Shown: positions 9,521 to 19,669, numbered from the stretch's first letter. The stretch is DNA of 64,000 nucleotides from Marinobacterium iners (GCF_017310015.1 NZ_CP022297.1:2542001-2606000), one strand, 5' to 3'. A program made the numbers and translations. Notes: generated by a model not told the origin, from the letters alone.

Positions 9521-11753
9521 CGTAGGCAACTGCCAGCCCAAGCCCGGTGCCTTCACCCGGTTGTTTGGTGGTAAAGAAGGGTTCAAATATATGGCTCAGG
9601 TTTTCCGGCGTGATACCCATGCCGGTATCGCAGACTTCCAGAATGACATCATCATCGGACTGACGAGTTGTGATGCGAATCACACCTTCGTGCTGTATCG
9701 CCTGAGCCGCATTCACGATCAGCGCCATAATCACCTGGTTCAGCTGCGCTGGCACTGCCTGAATCAGAGGCAGTTCAGCATCCAGGTCCGTTTCGATCTG
9801 TGCCTTGTATTTATATTCGTAGCGGCAAATCACCAGGGTGGTTTCGACACAGTGATTCAGATCACAGTCCTGCCAAGCGGTATCACCTGAGTGCGAAAAC
9901 TCCAGCAGACTTTCGGTTATGTGCTGGATGCGTCGCACACCTTCAATGGAATCCGCCAAGAGGTCGCTGATATTGTCCGTGATGTCAGCATAATGTTCCT
10001 GCCGCTCAACCTCGCTCAGATGTCTGGCATCAGGCTCCGGCACCAATTCAACCGCTCTTTCATAAAGCCGCATGAGCGATGGCACATAGTCATTCAAAAT
10101 AGTGACATTGGCACTGACAAACGCCAGCGGGTTGTTGATCTCATGAGCCACCCCAGTCGCCAGGACACCAACAGACGCCATCTTTTCGGACTGCACCAAC
10201 TGTGCCTGAGTCGCCTTAAGCTCAGTGATCAGCCGGTTCAGCTCTTCCCGCTCATGCTGCAGGTCCACGTTGGTCTGGCGTAGCTCTCGCGTGCGTTCTT
10301 CCACTCGGGCCTCCAGCAGCTGATTGAGGCGCGCCAGGCGCCGGTTGGCTTCATCCAGCTCTGAACGGCTATGCTCGATGGTTTTACCCATTTCGAGCAG
10401 GCCATCCGATACCGAGTTCAACTCGGCAATATCAGTGGCAACCGGCTCAGGCCGGTAGCGTCCCTGGCCGATGGCACCGATCATGCGGCGCAGGCCGCGC
10501 ATGGGCTGGGACAGTCTCAAACTGACCTGTAGAGACTTGCGGTACAGATACAGCATGAAAAGCACGTAAAAGGCCAGCAACCCCAGGATCATGCCGATGG
10601 CGATCTGATCCACTCTTGCCTTGAGGGCGTTGGCATCAGCATACAGGTGCGCCTGATCAGCCACGACGAGCAAGTGCCAGTCAGCACCCGGGATCAAGGA
10701 CCAGGCCGCTAGCTTGGGCGCCCCCGCCAGCTCCAAAGCGACCACGCCATCACTGACTCTGCCGATCCCCTCTGCCAACAGCTGGCTGTCTGTACGCTTG
10801 AATAGATTGAAAGCTTCGGGCTTGAAGGTGTCCTGTTTAATTGCAGTCGCGTAGTCATGCTCAGTCAGCTCCTGCAGTTGCCAATCCTGTTCAGCCGCCT
10901 CGGGCATCGCCAGAATGGTACCGCTGCTGTCCACCAACAGGGCATAGCTGTCCCATGGCAGGTTTAATGCCAATACCTGACGGATGATTTCTGAAACGCG
11001 GATATCGAGACCGGCAACGCCTTCAAGAAAATCAGTATTGCGGCGATAGACCGGTGCAATGGCCGATGCCATCCAGCCCTGTCCGGCGGGATCGATGTAA
11101 ACATCGGTCCATGCCACCTTACGCTTGGGATTATGCTCGGCGTCGGCTTCGTAATAGAAGTTGTAGTCACGCACATCAAGATCGAACGGATACTGCTCCA
11201 ATACGTCAAACGGCGGATAGATGCGGTTCATGGAATCGTGGGTGTTGAAATAGGCCTGGGTAACGAGCGAGCTGCTGTAAACCAGTTGCTTCATCAATGG
11301 ATCGATCTGCACCAACTGCCAGGCCTTGCGCTTTTCAGCCTCACCCACAGGGGCAATGGATGAGTAGAACATGGCGGCTCCCGGTGTATCGGCCCGGGTA
11401 TGCCAGACACCGTTTTCACTCAGGGTATAGCGGGATTTTTCAGCCTCGCTGGCATCATGGGGCGTGTCATAGGCCTGGGTAATGAGCGCTGCGAACAGAT
11501 CCGTCATTTCGGCAACGCCATTGAGCTGACTGGCGATCACATCCGACTCGATGCGAGCCGTTTCAAGCAGAGATTCCTGCGCACTGCGTTGCATGGTGGC
11601 GATGTTTTCATCGCGAATGATGTAGTTGGTAGCCAGATAGGCCGCGATAAGCGCCAGTTCGATGAAGATGATCGGAATCAGAGCGTTGCGAATATAGGTA
11701 TTCCAAAGTACCCGAAAGACGTTGTGTTCTCGCGTGCTCTGCTGTGTACTCAT
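9513..11753 (-). pseudogene. Cache-type membrane sensor kinase HK2, N-terminal part (IS-interrupted)
   Basis: This protein has an N-terminal TM (about 24-46), a large periplasmic double-Cache-like sensor (about 50-380) and a second TM (about 385-403). A HAMP-like region with SLRLSQPMRGLRRMIGAIGQG precedes a long coiled coil (about 455-520). HisKA carries H537 in SVGVLATGVAHEINNPLAF, and the HATPase has VNAAQAI, CDTGMGI and GEGTGLGLAVAYG. Native sequence stops at GII (residue 747), where the IS66 enters. Translation would run into the IS for 17 residues and stop at 9459. The last 34 native residues are at 6934-7043; the restored protein is about 780 aa. It starts 7 bp after the HK3 stop, so the two were co-transcribed. 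Confidence 0.9.
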
Positions 11754-11760
11754 GCCAGGC

Positions 11761-12393
11761 TCAACTCTGATGAATCGGCAAGATCAGGGTGAAGCAGGCG
11801 CCTCCACCTGGGCGATTTTCGGCACGGATCTCACCACCATGGCTAATCATGATGTCATGGCAAATGGGCAGACCGAGCCCCGTTCCCTTGCCCGCGGGCT
11901 TGCTAGTCACGAACGACTCAAACAGGCGTGGCATCAGTTCATCTGCAATACCCTGGCCTTGATCACATACACTGAGCTCAACGTAACGTTCACCCAGCTG
12001 ATTCAAGCGGATACTGATATCACCTCCCTCTGGCATAGCCTGCGCGGCATTGACCAGCAGGTTAACCAACACCTGAGAAATCTGTGCCGGACGACACCAG
12101 ACCTCCGGTATATCCACATATTCACGGTTAACCTGACGGACCACATACTTAAGCTCGTGGTGTACCAGTCGTAACGACGTTTCAACCAGTTCTTTCAAAC
12201 ACACCGGCTGTCCCTGCTGCGCGTCATCGTGGGCGTAGTTTCTAAGCGTGGCAACAATCCCTTCAATGCGGTGTACCCCCTCGCTGGTTTCATCCAGCAG
12301 AATGGGCAGTTCGGTGTGGAGATAGTCGTAGTCATGCCGCTTTTTCAGTGTCGCCAAAGCTGTTGCAAGACCTGAATCATTCTTCGATTCAGC
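11761..12393 (-). pseudogene. Soluble kinase HK3, C-terminal part (IS-interrupted)
   Basis: The frame is open from the IS junction (AESKNDSGLATALATLKKRHDY...) to the stop at 11761. It contains the end of the dimerisation helices (GVHRIEGIVATLRNYAH) and a full HATPase_c domain with VNLLVNAAQAMPEGG, VCDQGQGI and GKGTGLGLPICHDIM. The N-terminal half with the phospho-histidine lies at 14117-14343, beyond the IS at 12394-14116. The fragment lacks the histidine, so alone it could not autophosphorylate. Confidence 0.9.
12386..12393. repeat. Target-site duplication gattcagc (left) of one-ORF IS66-family element, copy 1
   Basis: An 8-bp direct repeat identical to 14117-14124, directly outside the IS end gtaactattcag. 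Confidence 0.88.
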
Positions 12394-14116
12394 GTAACTA
12401 TTCAGTTGGCTTGATTTAAAAAGTTTTCGGATTATCGCTTGGCGCTGCCATGAAGGTCGGCAAACGTCCTTCGAACAACAGTGTCAACGCCTCGGAACCA
12501 CTCAGGTTTTGCTTGCGCGCCGTCGACAGATAGCTGCGCACACGACAGAAGATCTGTGCCCCATCCATCGAGCGGAAGCAGCCAGAGATCTTCTGCTGCA
12601 CCTTGAGCATACGGATATCACGCTCGCCTTGGTTGTTCGTAAAGGGGACCGCCGGATCGTCCAGAAAGCGCAAAACATCTGCCTCATAGTCGCGCAACCG
12701 CTCCAGCAGGTTGCGCGCCCGAGAGCGTTTGAGCCGACCACGCTTGCCCTGCCGTTGGTTTTCATCCGGTGGCGGACACTCGTCTTCCGCTTTTTTGAGG
12801 CATTGCCGGTAGGCCTTTCGCCACCCTTCTGCCTTTTCAGGCGGCAGGCTGCCGCCCGCACTCTTAACGGCATCCTCCATGGTGCACAACAGGGTTTGCA
12901 TGCGCTGCGCCCAGGTCTGTTTGTCCTGCTCCCAGGCGCGCTGAAGCTCGCGCAGATGGTGGGCATTACAGAGCGCATGCCGGCACTGATAGCGGTAGTA
13001 CGGTTTCCAGTGGTCATGACAAAGCACGCCGTGGAAGCGCGGCAGGATACCGATGGCCTCCATCGCCTCGTGACCCCGGTGAGCATGGGGCGCCAGCCAG
13101 GTCAGGTCATCATTCGAGGCGCAATGCAGCCAGCGGCGTTGGCCACCGATGTTGATGCTGGTTTCATCGGCGTGAATCAGCACCGACTCGGCCAGACGGT
13201 CCTTAACCCAGTGCTCGAAGCCCTCAGCTTTGTCGAAAGCGTCTTGGTTGAAGTTGAACAGCGACCCTGCGCTGAGCGGGATACCAACCTGATCCTCAAA
13301 GTATTCGCGGACACGTTCGTAGGGCAGCAGCTGGTACTGCGACAGATACACCGCATGCGCTTTCAAGCGGGGACCATACTGCACCGGACGATCAACACCG
13401 GCCGGGAATGGCGCTGTGACGCGTTGCCCCTGTTCGTTCTCCAGGATCTCGGCCTGGTACTCGGTCACGAAGCGGCTGATATCCAGATCGAAGACCTGAC
13501 GCTTTTCATAGCCGACCACGCGGAATGCGCTGCCCTTAGGCAGGGTGCGCCGGTCGACCTTCACGGTCTTGATCGCATCCGGCTCCTCGACCCGTTGCAG
13601 CGTCTTGCCAATACGGCCAGGCTGTCCGCCCGGTTTACGCTCACCTTTACTGCGGCTCTTCTTGGGCCGGTTCGGATCCTGGGAGGGCGGCGTACTGCTG
13701 TTGGTACTGTTCGTGTTGAGCCGGCCGGTCATCATCTGGATCAGCACCATCATCATCTCAATGGCTGCGCGCAGAGATGGCGAGAGTGTCTTGTCGTCCT
13801 GGAGCTGTTGTCTGACGTTCGCCAAGATGGCGTCGACATCCATATTGCTGATCTTCATGAGCCTGAGTATCGTCGATTGATGGCCTATTATCGCACGACT
13901 TTTTCAGGTCAAATTTTTCGCTTTGTGTGCGGATCTGAGCAACTTTTACATTGCTCCCACGCTCCGAGACATAGAGCTCCGCCAGACGCCACAGAGTGGC
14001 GGTACGGCACCTTGAGGCAGGCTTTAAAGCGAAATACCGACTGTCACTGGACTGGGAGATATTTTGACAAAAAACCTGTCAAGAACTTTTTGCAGGAACT
14101 TGAGCTGAATAGTTAC
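12394..14116 (-). mobile_element. One-ORF IS66-family element (ISBst12-like), copy 1, 1723 bp
   Basis: The ends gtaactattcag (12394-12405) and ctgaatagttac (14105-14116) are perfect 12-bp inverted repeats; gattcagc is duplicated outside. It carries one 480-aa transposase and no tnpA or tnpB, as in the ISBst12 subgroup. A second copy of exactly the same length, with identical encoded proteins, lies at 49469-51191 in the same orientation. It interrupts kinase HK3. Confidence 0.92.
12416..13858 (-). CDS. IS66-family (ISBst12-like) transposase, copy 1
   Basis: A 480-aa DDE transposase. The N-terminal coiled-coil/linker contains TNSTNSSTPPSQDPNRPKKS, then GGQPGR typical of the IS66 zinc-finger-adjacent linker. 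The core has SVLIHADETSINIGGQRRWLH, GVLCHDHWKPYYRY, CNAHHLREL and VPFTNNQGERDIRMLKVQQKISG, which together carry the expected Asp/Asp/Glu residues. The protein is identical to the copy at 49491-50933. No frameshift is seen. Confidence 0.93.
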   Translation of the reverse strand: MKISNMDVDAILANVRQQLQDDKTLSPSLRAAIEMMMVLIQMMTGRLNTNSTNSSTPPSQDPNRPKKSRSKGERKPGGQPGRIGKTLQRVEEPDAIKTVKVDRRTLPKGSAFRVVGYEKRQVFDLDISRFVTEYQAEILENEQGQRVTAPFPAGVDRPVQYGPRLKAHAVYLSQYQLLPYERVREYFEDQVGIPLSAGSLFNFNQDAFDKAEGFEHWVKDRLAESVLIHADETSINIGGQRRWLHCASNDDLTWLAPHAHRGHEAMEAIGILPRFHGVLCHDHWKPYYRYQCRHALCNAHHLRELQRAWEQDKQTWAQRMQTLLCTMEDAVKSAGGSLPPEKAEGWRKAYRQCLKKAEDECPPPDENQRQGKRGRLKRSRARNLLERLRDYEADVLRFLDDPAVPFTNNQGERDIRMLKVQQKISGCFRSMDGAQIFCRVRSYLSTARKQNLSGSEALTLLFEGRLPTFMAAPSDNPKTF

Positions 14117-14124
14117 GATTCAGC
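14117..14124. repeat. Target-site duplication gattcagc (right) of one-ORF IS66-family element, copy 1
   Basis: The second copy of the 8-bp repeat at 12386-12393. Keeping one copy restores the kinase frame ...VLAESKNDSG.... Confidence 0.88.
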
Positions 14125-14343
14125 TAATACCAGCACACTATCCAACAGCTGATCAAATTCGGCCACATACTGTCGCAATGTCTGCAGGTTGGTTTTGACA
14201 TAGCAGACCGGGTTATTGATCTCATGCGCTACGCCGGCCACCAAACGCCCCAGCGTGGCCATTTTTTCCGACTGAATCAGCTGCTGCTGCCTACTATGCA
14301 GTTCGGCATGATAATCCGGATGCTCGAGAGGCTTCTTACTCAT
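14117..14343 (-). pseudogene. Soluble kinase HK3, N-terminal part (IS-interrupted)
   Basis: From the ATG at 14343 (MSKKPLEHPDYHAEL; an upstream ATG at 14364 is also possible) the protein runs through a short helix to HisKA with the phospho-histidine in ATLGRLVAGVAHEINNPVCYV. It then stops in the IS after VLVLAES. There is no membrane segment or sensor domain, so this was a small cytoplasmic kinase of about 283 aa. The start overlaps the end of the REC-HDOD gene by 8 bp, which suggests coupled translation and a working partnership with that regulator. Confidence 0.88.
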
Positions 14344-15364
14344 CTTCCGCCTCCTTGGCATCATTCATACTACCACTGCGCAACTTGAGTGCCATATTCA
14401 AAATCTCAGTGGCGGGCTCACAATCAGCAGGCGGTTCCGGGTCAAGTTGGTGTTGAACGGCCTCAATCACGTCCGACTCAAACCCCCACAACTCCAGTAG
14501 ATAGGCACTGGCCAGACTGTATTCTTGAGGATCATCACCCAGCACCAGCATACCAATGTTATGCAGCAGCGCACTCACCACGGCCAGATTACGTACAGTC
14601 TTGTTGACACCACGGCTATCACATAATGCCCCCACCTGCTCGGCCAACAGCATCGCCTCTCGCATCAAACGATCGCCCAATGCTCGCGGGACCTGACTGT
14701 CGTGCTGGTACAGCTCTATGATCAAAACCAGATTATGGATGGTCTGCAGCCCCAGCCGCATCACGGCCACTTCAACATCATGGGTACGTGAGTTGAAACC
14801 AAAGAAGGGGGAATTTACCAGTTGCAGCACACGACTCAACAACACCTGATCGTGCCGAATGAGCTCGGCCACTTCAGCCACGCTGGGCTCCTGCTGCTCC
14901 AGAACTTGGGTGATCTGTTGATACACCTCCGGCAGTACAGGGAGGCTATCCTGTCGGCCAAGGCGGCTGCGCAAACCGTCACTCAAGGGCAGTTGATGCA
15001 GTACACGCGCCCGTGTCAGCAAGTCATCAATAACCTCACGCTCAAAGGGCTTGCGGATGACCAGATGCGCTGCAGCCGTTGCCTTGAGCGCACTCTCCAT
15101 CTGAGCATCGCCGCTCAGGAGTACGCGAATGGTATCCGGCACCGTATGCGCGGCCTGCCCCAGCAGTTCAATGCCGTCCATTTCGGCCATATGCCGATCC
15201 ACAACCAGGACCCAGGGCCTTAATGTCTTCAACTGTTCCAGCGCTTCCTTGGGCGAGCTGAAAAAAAACATCTCCCAGTCACGATGACTCAGGCGCAACA
15301 GGCGCCGCAGCGCATTGAGCACACCGGGTTCGTTATCAACAAAGACTATGCAAGGCGCATTCAT
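14336..15364 (-). CDS. Response regulator with REC and HDOD output domains
   Basis: A 342-aa cytoplasmic protein. The receiver domain spans about 4-120, with acidic residue D10, phospho-acceptor D56 in VLVVDRHMAEMDG and the lysine in IRKPF. An HDOD domain follows (about 140-330: LPVLPEVYQQITQVLE, VAELIRHDQVLLSRVLQLVNSPFFGF, AVMRLGLQTIHNLVL, SALLHNIGML). HDOD proteins are non-catalytic HD-fold regulators often found with kinases and cyclic-di-GMP proteins. The gene sits between the HTH-REC regulator (43-bp gap) and kinase HK3 (8-bp overlap), so it is probably phosphorylated by one of the neighbouring kinases. Confidence 0.9.
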   Translation of the reverse strand: MNAPCIVFVDNEPGVLNALRRLLRLSHRDWEMFFFSSPKEALEQLKTLRPWVLVVDRHMAEMDGIELLGQAAHTVPDTIRVLLSGDAQMESALKATAAAHLVIRKPFEREVIDDLLTRARVLHQLPLSDGLRSRLGRQDSLPVLPEVYQQITQVLEQQEPSVAEVAELIRHDQVLLSRVLQLVNSPFFGFNSRTHDVEVAVMRLGLQTIHNLVLIIELYQHDSQVPRALGDRLMREAMLLAEQVGALCDSRGVNKTVRNLAVVSALLHNIGMLVLGDDPQEYSLASAYLLELWGFESDVIEAVQHQLDPEPPADCEPATEILNMALKLRSGSMNDAKEAEDE

Positions 15365-15406
15365 GTGCCGTCCCTTTCACTGCAAATAAAAAACGAGTCT
15401 TTCACA

Positions 15407-15985
15407 TCAGGCCAACTTGGACGCCTGTAACGGCAACAGGCGCTCAACCGTTGTGGTGAGTGCTTCATTATCAAACGGCTTGGACAGCACGGCATCGGCA
15501 CCTTCATCCCGTGCACGCTGGAGTGACTGCTGATCAAGCGCTGAAATCACGACGACCTTGATATGTTCGGTTTCGGGGGTGGAGCGGATGAACCTCAGCA
15601 CATCATAGCCACTGACACCGGGCATGCGCAGATCCAGCGTCACCAGTGCTGGCTGGTACTTGATCAGCAGGCTGCCGCCCTGAAAGCCATCCAAAGCGGT
15701 TTCGGTCTCATAATCGGCAGCTCTTAAAATACGGGCAATGGAGCGGGCTACTGCCGCTTCATCATCGATTATCAGTACACGCCGGTTGTCATCAGCCGCC
15801 AGCTCAGCAGGAATGGGCATCTCATGCTCGTGCAGAAACCGGATGAAGTCTTCAACACGTACGCGATTGTTACCTCGCCCGGGAAGCTTGAACCCCTTGA
15901 GTGCACCACGATCGATCCAGCGAATGACCGTTCGCAGATTCACGTCGCACATCTTAGCAATGTCACCCGTGGTGAGTGTTTTCAT
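15407..15985 (-). CDS. HTH (excisionase/MerR-like)-REC response regulator
   Basis: A 192-aa protein with an unusual order. A small excisionase- or BldC-like DNA-binding domain comes first (about 3-52: LTTGDIAKMCDVNLRTVIRWIDRGALKGFKL, RVEDFIRFL). A receiver domain follows (about 68-186) with D74-D75, phospho-acceptor D118 in LVTLDLRMPGVSG and K166 in VLSKPF. The N-terminal module reads like MerR-superfamily helix-turn-helix domains that recognise direct or inverted repeats. No target site could be assigned. It is the only clear DNA-binding regulator in the cluster, so it is the likely transcriptional output. Confidence 0.9.
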   Translation of the reverse strand: MKTLTTGDIAKMCDVNLRTVIRWIDRGALKGFKLPGRGNNRVRVEDFIRFLHEHEMPIPAELAADDNRRVLIIDDEAAVARSIARILRAADYETETALDGFQGGSLLIKYQPALVTLDLRMPGVSGYDVLRFIRSTPETEHIKVVVISALDQQSLQRARDEGADAVLSKPFDNEALTTTVERLLPLQASKLA

Positions 15986-16084
15986 TTCATTCCCGACCTG
16001 GTTGTTCAGCGGCTAAATACAGTATTAGCACATGTGCGCAATATGACATTTGCGACAAATCGACACAAGTCCCGCGAGCGGGAT

Positions 16085-19000
16085 TTAATCCGTCCTGCCT
16101 GCCTTATGAAGAATTCTCGCAGCACGTTCGAAATCAAACATGCCCAGTGCCGACACTATTCGCTCATAGTCTTTACCGAGCATTTTGCGAAAAGCGACCG
16201 ACTCCCGGCTAAAGAGTTGAGTCGCATTAAAATCATCGGTAGTCAGCAATACCTGGAGGCTGTCATAGAGCGACTGCTCATGCTCTGACCACTGGCGTGA
16301 TGCCGTTTTGGCCTCTTTGTCCTGAGCAGGCTTTGCACTATTTTCCAACCAGTCTGACAAGGCGCGTAATAACCCATCAACGCCTGCCAGCAGAAAGTCC
16401 GGCGGCTCAGGCATGACGGCAGACTCACCCTGAGCCTGTCGCAAGCGGTGCTCAAACGCCTGTGCCTGGGAGGCCAGCTCAGTTGCTCCGATTTGGGCGG
16501 CACTGCCCTTCAGGGTATGTACCAGTCGCACAGACAGTTCTAGATCATTCTCGTGCAAGGCCTGTTGCAGTTGCTGCCTGAACGCTTCATGGCTGCTGAC
16601 AAAGCTCGTCAACAGGCGCCGATAGAGTGCCTGATCATTGAGGGCAAGCTTGATCCCCGCCTGAGTATCCAGCCCGGCGATTACTGGTACATCTACTCGC
16701 GTTGGTGCGTCTGGCTCAGGTTTGGCCGGGGCCTTGGATCGTTGAGCAGGCTTGATCCAGCGCGACAGCTCTCGCCACAGTGTCTCAGGTTCGATTGGCT
16801 TGGCCAGAAAATCATTCATGCCCGCCTGCAGACACTGGGAACGGTCGGATGGCAAGGCGCTGGCCGTCATGGCCAACACGGGCAGTTGTTTCAAGCGGTC
16901 ATGTTGCCGTATTTTTCGCGTGGCGGTCAGCCCGTCCATGACCGGCATCTGCATATCCATCAGTACCAGATCAAACGCCGCTGCCTCCAGCTTCTGCAAG
17001 GCTTCGGCACCATTATTGGCGATCTCGACGACAACACCCATCTGGCTGAGCAGCTCACTGGCCACCTCCTGATTCAGAGGGTTGTCTTCAACCAACAGCA
17101 CCCGGGCCCCTTGCAGCTGGCGTTTGATCTGTTTCAGGCTGAGTTCTGAAGCCTGTAATTCGGTAACATCCTTGCCGGCGCCCATAGACATATCGGCTGA
17201 GCCCGAACCTAAATCAAGCGCCACCTTGAACCAGAAGGTCGAGCCCTCACCCGGCTGACTGACAACCCCAACCTCACCGCCCATCAATTCAGCCAAACGA
17301 CGGGAAATCGCAAGGCCCAAACCACTGCCTCCATATTTGCGTGTTGTAGAGCCATCCGCCTGCTCAAAGCTGCGAAACAGGCGTCGCTGCTGAGCGGGGT
17401 TCAGGCCAATACCGGTATCGCGCACACTGAATTTGAGCAGGGTTTTGTCTGCCTCTGTACCAACGAGGTCCACTCGGATCTCAATCTCCCCTGACTCGGT
17501 AAACTTGACCGCATTGTTGGCGAAATTTAGTAGTATCTGCTGCAGCCGTAAAGGGTCACCCTTAAGTTGCTCCGGTAAACGCTCATCCACATGGGTGATC
17601 AGCGTCAGTTCCTTTTCGGTGGTTTTGGTCTCGAGCACACTGGTGAGGTCGGAGATCAGCGTGGGCAGGTTGAACTCGATATGTTCCAGCGAGAGCTTTC
17701 CTGCCTCCATCTTGGAAAAGTCCAGCACATCGTTAATGATGCCCAGCAGGTGTCTGCTCGAGCGCTGGATTTTCTGCAGGAAATCCCGCTGGCGCTCATT
17801 CAGGTCGGTCTGCAGCACCAAGTGTGTCATGCCCATAATGGCGTTCATGGGCGTTCTGATTTCGTGACTCATATTGGCCAAAAAATCAGCTTTGGTGCGT
17901 GCGGCGTCCTCCGCCAGCTGGCGTGCCTGCTGCAGTTGTTCCAGCGCTTCGTGCTCGGCGGTGATATCAATCACCATCCCGGCGATCCCCTTACTGAGAT
18001 CCTCAGAGTCCACTGGCTGCGCCTGCATCCGTGCCCAGAAGCGACTGCCGTCCTTGCGTTGCAGTTCACGCTCTTCACTGTAGAAGCCCTGCTCGGCTTG
18101 GGCGGTAATGATCCGCTCACCCACCTCGAAAAACGTGGCTTCATCGGGATACCAACAGCGTGTCGTCTGGCCCAGCAGTTCCCCCTGCGCATAGCCCAAC
18201 ATCTGCTCCAGATAACGGTTGCAGCGCAGGATTCGTCGGTCACGCACAAACACTATCCCGGCCATCGCCGCATCGAAAAGTGCCTGCTGCTCCTGACTGG
18301 CATCGCGCAGCTCACACGTGATATGGCTCAGCTCTTCCGTACGCGCCTGTACCAGCTCTTCAAGGTGGTTCTGGTATTCCTCAAGCTCACGCTCAGCTTG
18401 CTTGCGGGCCGTGATGTCGTTCCATACCACATGCAGTATTTCACGCTCATCACGTCTGATCGCAGTCAGCATCACCTCAGCGGTGAATACTTCGCCCGTG
18501 GCCTTTAAATGTTCCCACTCAGTGCGGGTACTGCCTCTGGAGAATGCCTTGCCCATCACACCGAGCAGGACAACCGCAGAGCGCTCTCCACTCGGTTGCG
18601 TTTCGGGAGAAATATCCAGTGGTGTTTTACCGATCAATTCACCCGGATCACGCATATAAAACATGTCCAGCGTGGCCTTGTTGGCAGCGATAAAATGTCC
18701 GTTTTCCACCATAGCGATTGGCTGGCGGGTGTTCTCGAATAACATGCGAAAACGCTCTTCGCTTTCTGCCAGCGCAAAGGTCCGGTGCTCCACTTCGCGT
18801 CGCAGCATTCGTATCCAGACCAGCACCAACAGTAACACTCCCAGCAGCGCCAATGCGCCATATAGCACCCATTTGACCCAGACAGGTGCTGCAGGCTCGA
18901 ACAGGGGCTGCCCCAGCCATTTATCACGCAACGCCTTGTCTTCTGTGTCCGTGATCAGTTGGAAGCCTTGAGTAATCTCTTCATAGAGCGCTTGATTGCC

Positions 19001-19669
19001 TTTCAGGACAGCCCAATGGCCAGGTGCATTGTAGAGCGGGTCGGTATGCAAAAAGGCATCGCTGCTACCACGTTGCGCCAGGTAATAGTTGGTCATCAAC
19101 TTGTGACCACAAAATACGGACACTCCTCCCCTGACTGCCGCGTCTACCACGTCTGGATAGGTTGCAAAGAGCGCCAGATTATCTATGCCCTTGCTCTGGA
19201 GCAGATCGACACAGGCATCACCCTTGACCGCCCCGATCTGGAATCCGCGGACCGAACTCAGGTCGGTTACCCCACGAATGTTGTCACGGTAGTACAGCAC
19301 CACATCCAGGGTGATCCAAGGGGTCGAAAACAGGAGTGTTCGCTGCCGCTCGGGTGTTGTGGTGATAGCATCAATAACGTCAAACTGACCGGCCCGGAAA
19401 GCTACCAGCGCCTCGGCCCACTGCATGGTTGTTACTTCAGTTCGGCGACCGGTCTTTTCCTGCCACAAGGTCCATCGATCCGGAATCAGACCACGTACCG
19501 CACCGCTTTCCTCGGAATAGATCAGCGGCGGAAACTCATCCATCAATACCACCTTGATTGGCGGCAGGTCTGAAGCCCTGTTCGCAAAAGAAACAAACAG
19601 AAGTCCAGTACCCATCAGGGCAATCACGAAGAGTCCAAGCCACGTCTTTCCGCTGTGCGTTATTTGCAT
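16085..19669 (-). CDS. BvgS-like hybrid sensor kinase (SBP-PAS-PAS-HK-REC-HPt)
   Basis: An intact 1194-aa membrane phosphorelay kinase. It has a signal/TM segment (11-29), a periplasmic SBP_bac_3 (Venus-flytrap) sensor (about 36-255) and a TM (265-287). Two PAS domains follow (about 300-425 and 460-575), then HisKA with H602 in LANMSHEIRTPMNAIMGM, a HATPase with RDTGIGL and GGSGLGLAIS, REC with D905 in LVLMDMQMPVMDG, and HPt with H1051 in LVHTLKGSAAQIG. This is the EvgS/BvgS layout, except for one sensor lobe instead of two. A further 100 residues after the HPt are unassigned. The sensor domain resembles amino-acid-type binding proteins; the ligand is unknown. It is the only kinase of the cluster not broken by an IS. 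Confidence 0.93.
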   Translation of the reverse strand: MQITHSGKTWLGLFVIALMGTGLLFVSFANRASDLPPIKVVLMDEFPPLIYSEESGAVRGLIPDRWTLWQEKTGRRTEVTTMQWAEALVAFRAGQFDVIDAITTTPERQRTLLFSTPWITLDVVLYYRDNIRGVTDLSSVRGFQIGAVKGDACVDLLQSKGIDNLALFATYPDVVDAAVRGGVSVFCGHKLMTNYYLAQRGSSDAFLHTDPLYNAPGHWAVLKGNQALYEEITQGFQLITDTEDKALRDKWLGQPLFEPAAPVWVKWVLYGALALLGVLLLVLVWIRMLRREVEHRTFALAESEERFRMLFENTRQPIAMVENGHFIAANKATLDMFYMRDPGELIGKTPLDISPETQPSGERSAVVLLGVMGKAFSRGSTRTEWEHLKATGEVFTAEVMLTAIRRDEREILHVVWNDITARKQAERELEEYQNHLEELVQARTEELSHITCELRDASQEQQALFDAAMAGIVFVRDRRILRCNRYLEQMLGYAQGELLGQTTRCWYPDEATFFEVGERIITAQAEQGFYSEERELQRKDGSRFWARMQAQPVDSEDLSKGIAGMVIDITAEHEALEQLQQARQLAEDAARTKADFLANMSHEIRTPMNAIMGMTHLVLQTDLNERQRDFLQKIQRSSRHLLGIINDVLDFSKMEAGKLSLEHIEFNLPTLISDLTSVLETKTTEKELTLITHVDERLPEQLKGDPLRLQQILLNFANNAVKFTESGEIEIRVDLVGTEADKTLLKFSVRDTGIGLNPAQQRRLFRSFEQADGSTTRKYGGSGLGLAISRRLAELMGGEVGVVSQPGEGSTFWFKVALDLGSGSADMSMGAGKDVTELQASELSLKQIKRQLQGARVLLVEDNPLNQEVASELLSQMGVVVEIANNGAEALQKLEAAAFDLVLMDMQMPVMDGLTATRKIRQHDRLKQLPVLAMTASALPSDRSQCLQAGMNDFLAKPIEPETLWRELSRWIKPAQRSKAPAKPEPDAPTRVDVPVIAGLDTQAGIKLALNDQALYRRLLTSFVSSHEAFRQQLQQALHENDLELSVRLVHTLKGSAAQIGATELASQAQAFEHRLRQAQGESAVMPEPPDFLLAGVDGLLRALSDWLENSAKPAQDKEAKTASRQWSEHEQSLYDSLQVLLTTDDFNATQLFSRESVAFRKMLGKDYERIVSALGMFDFERAARILHKAGRTD

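Noticed and set aside
12509..14152. 547-codon open frame on the plus strand across the IS at 12394-14116 (and 575 codons at 49584-51311)
   Set aside because: It is antisense to the IS66-family transposase and arises from high third-position GC. Its sequence shows no domain and it extends past the IS end only by chance.
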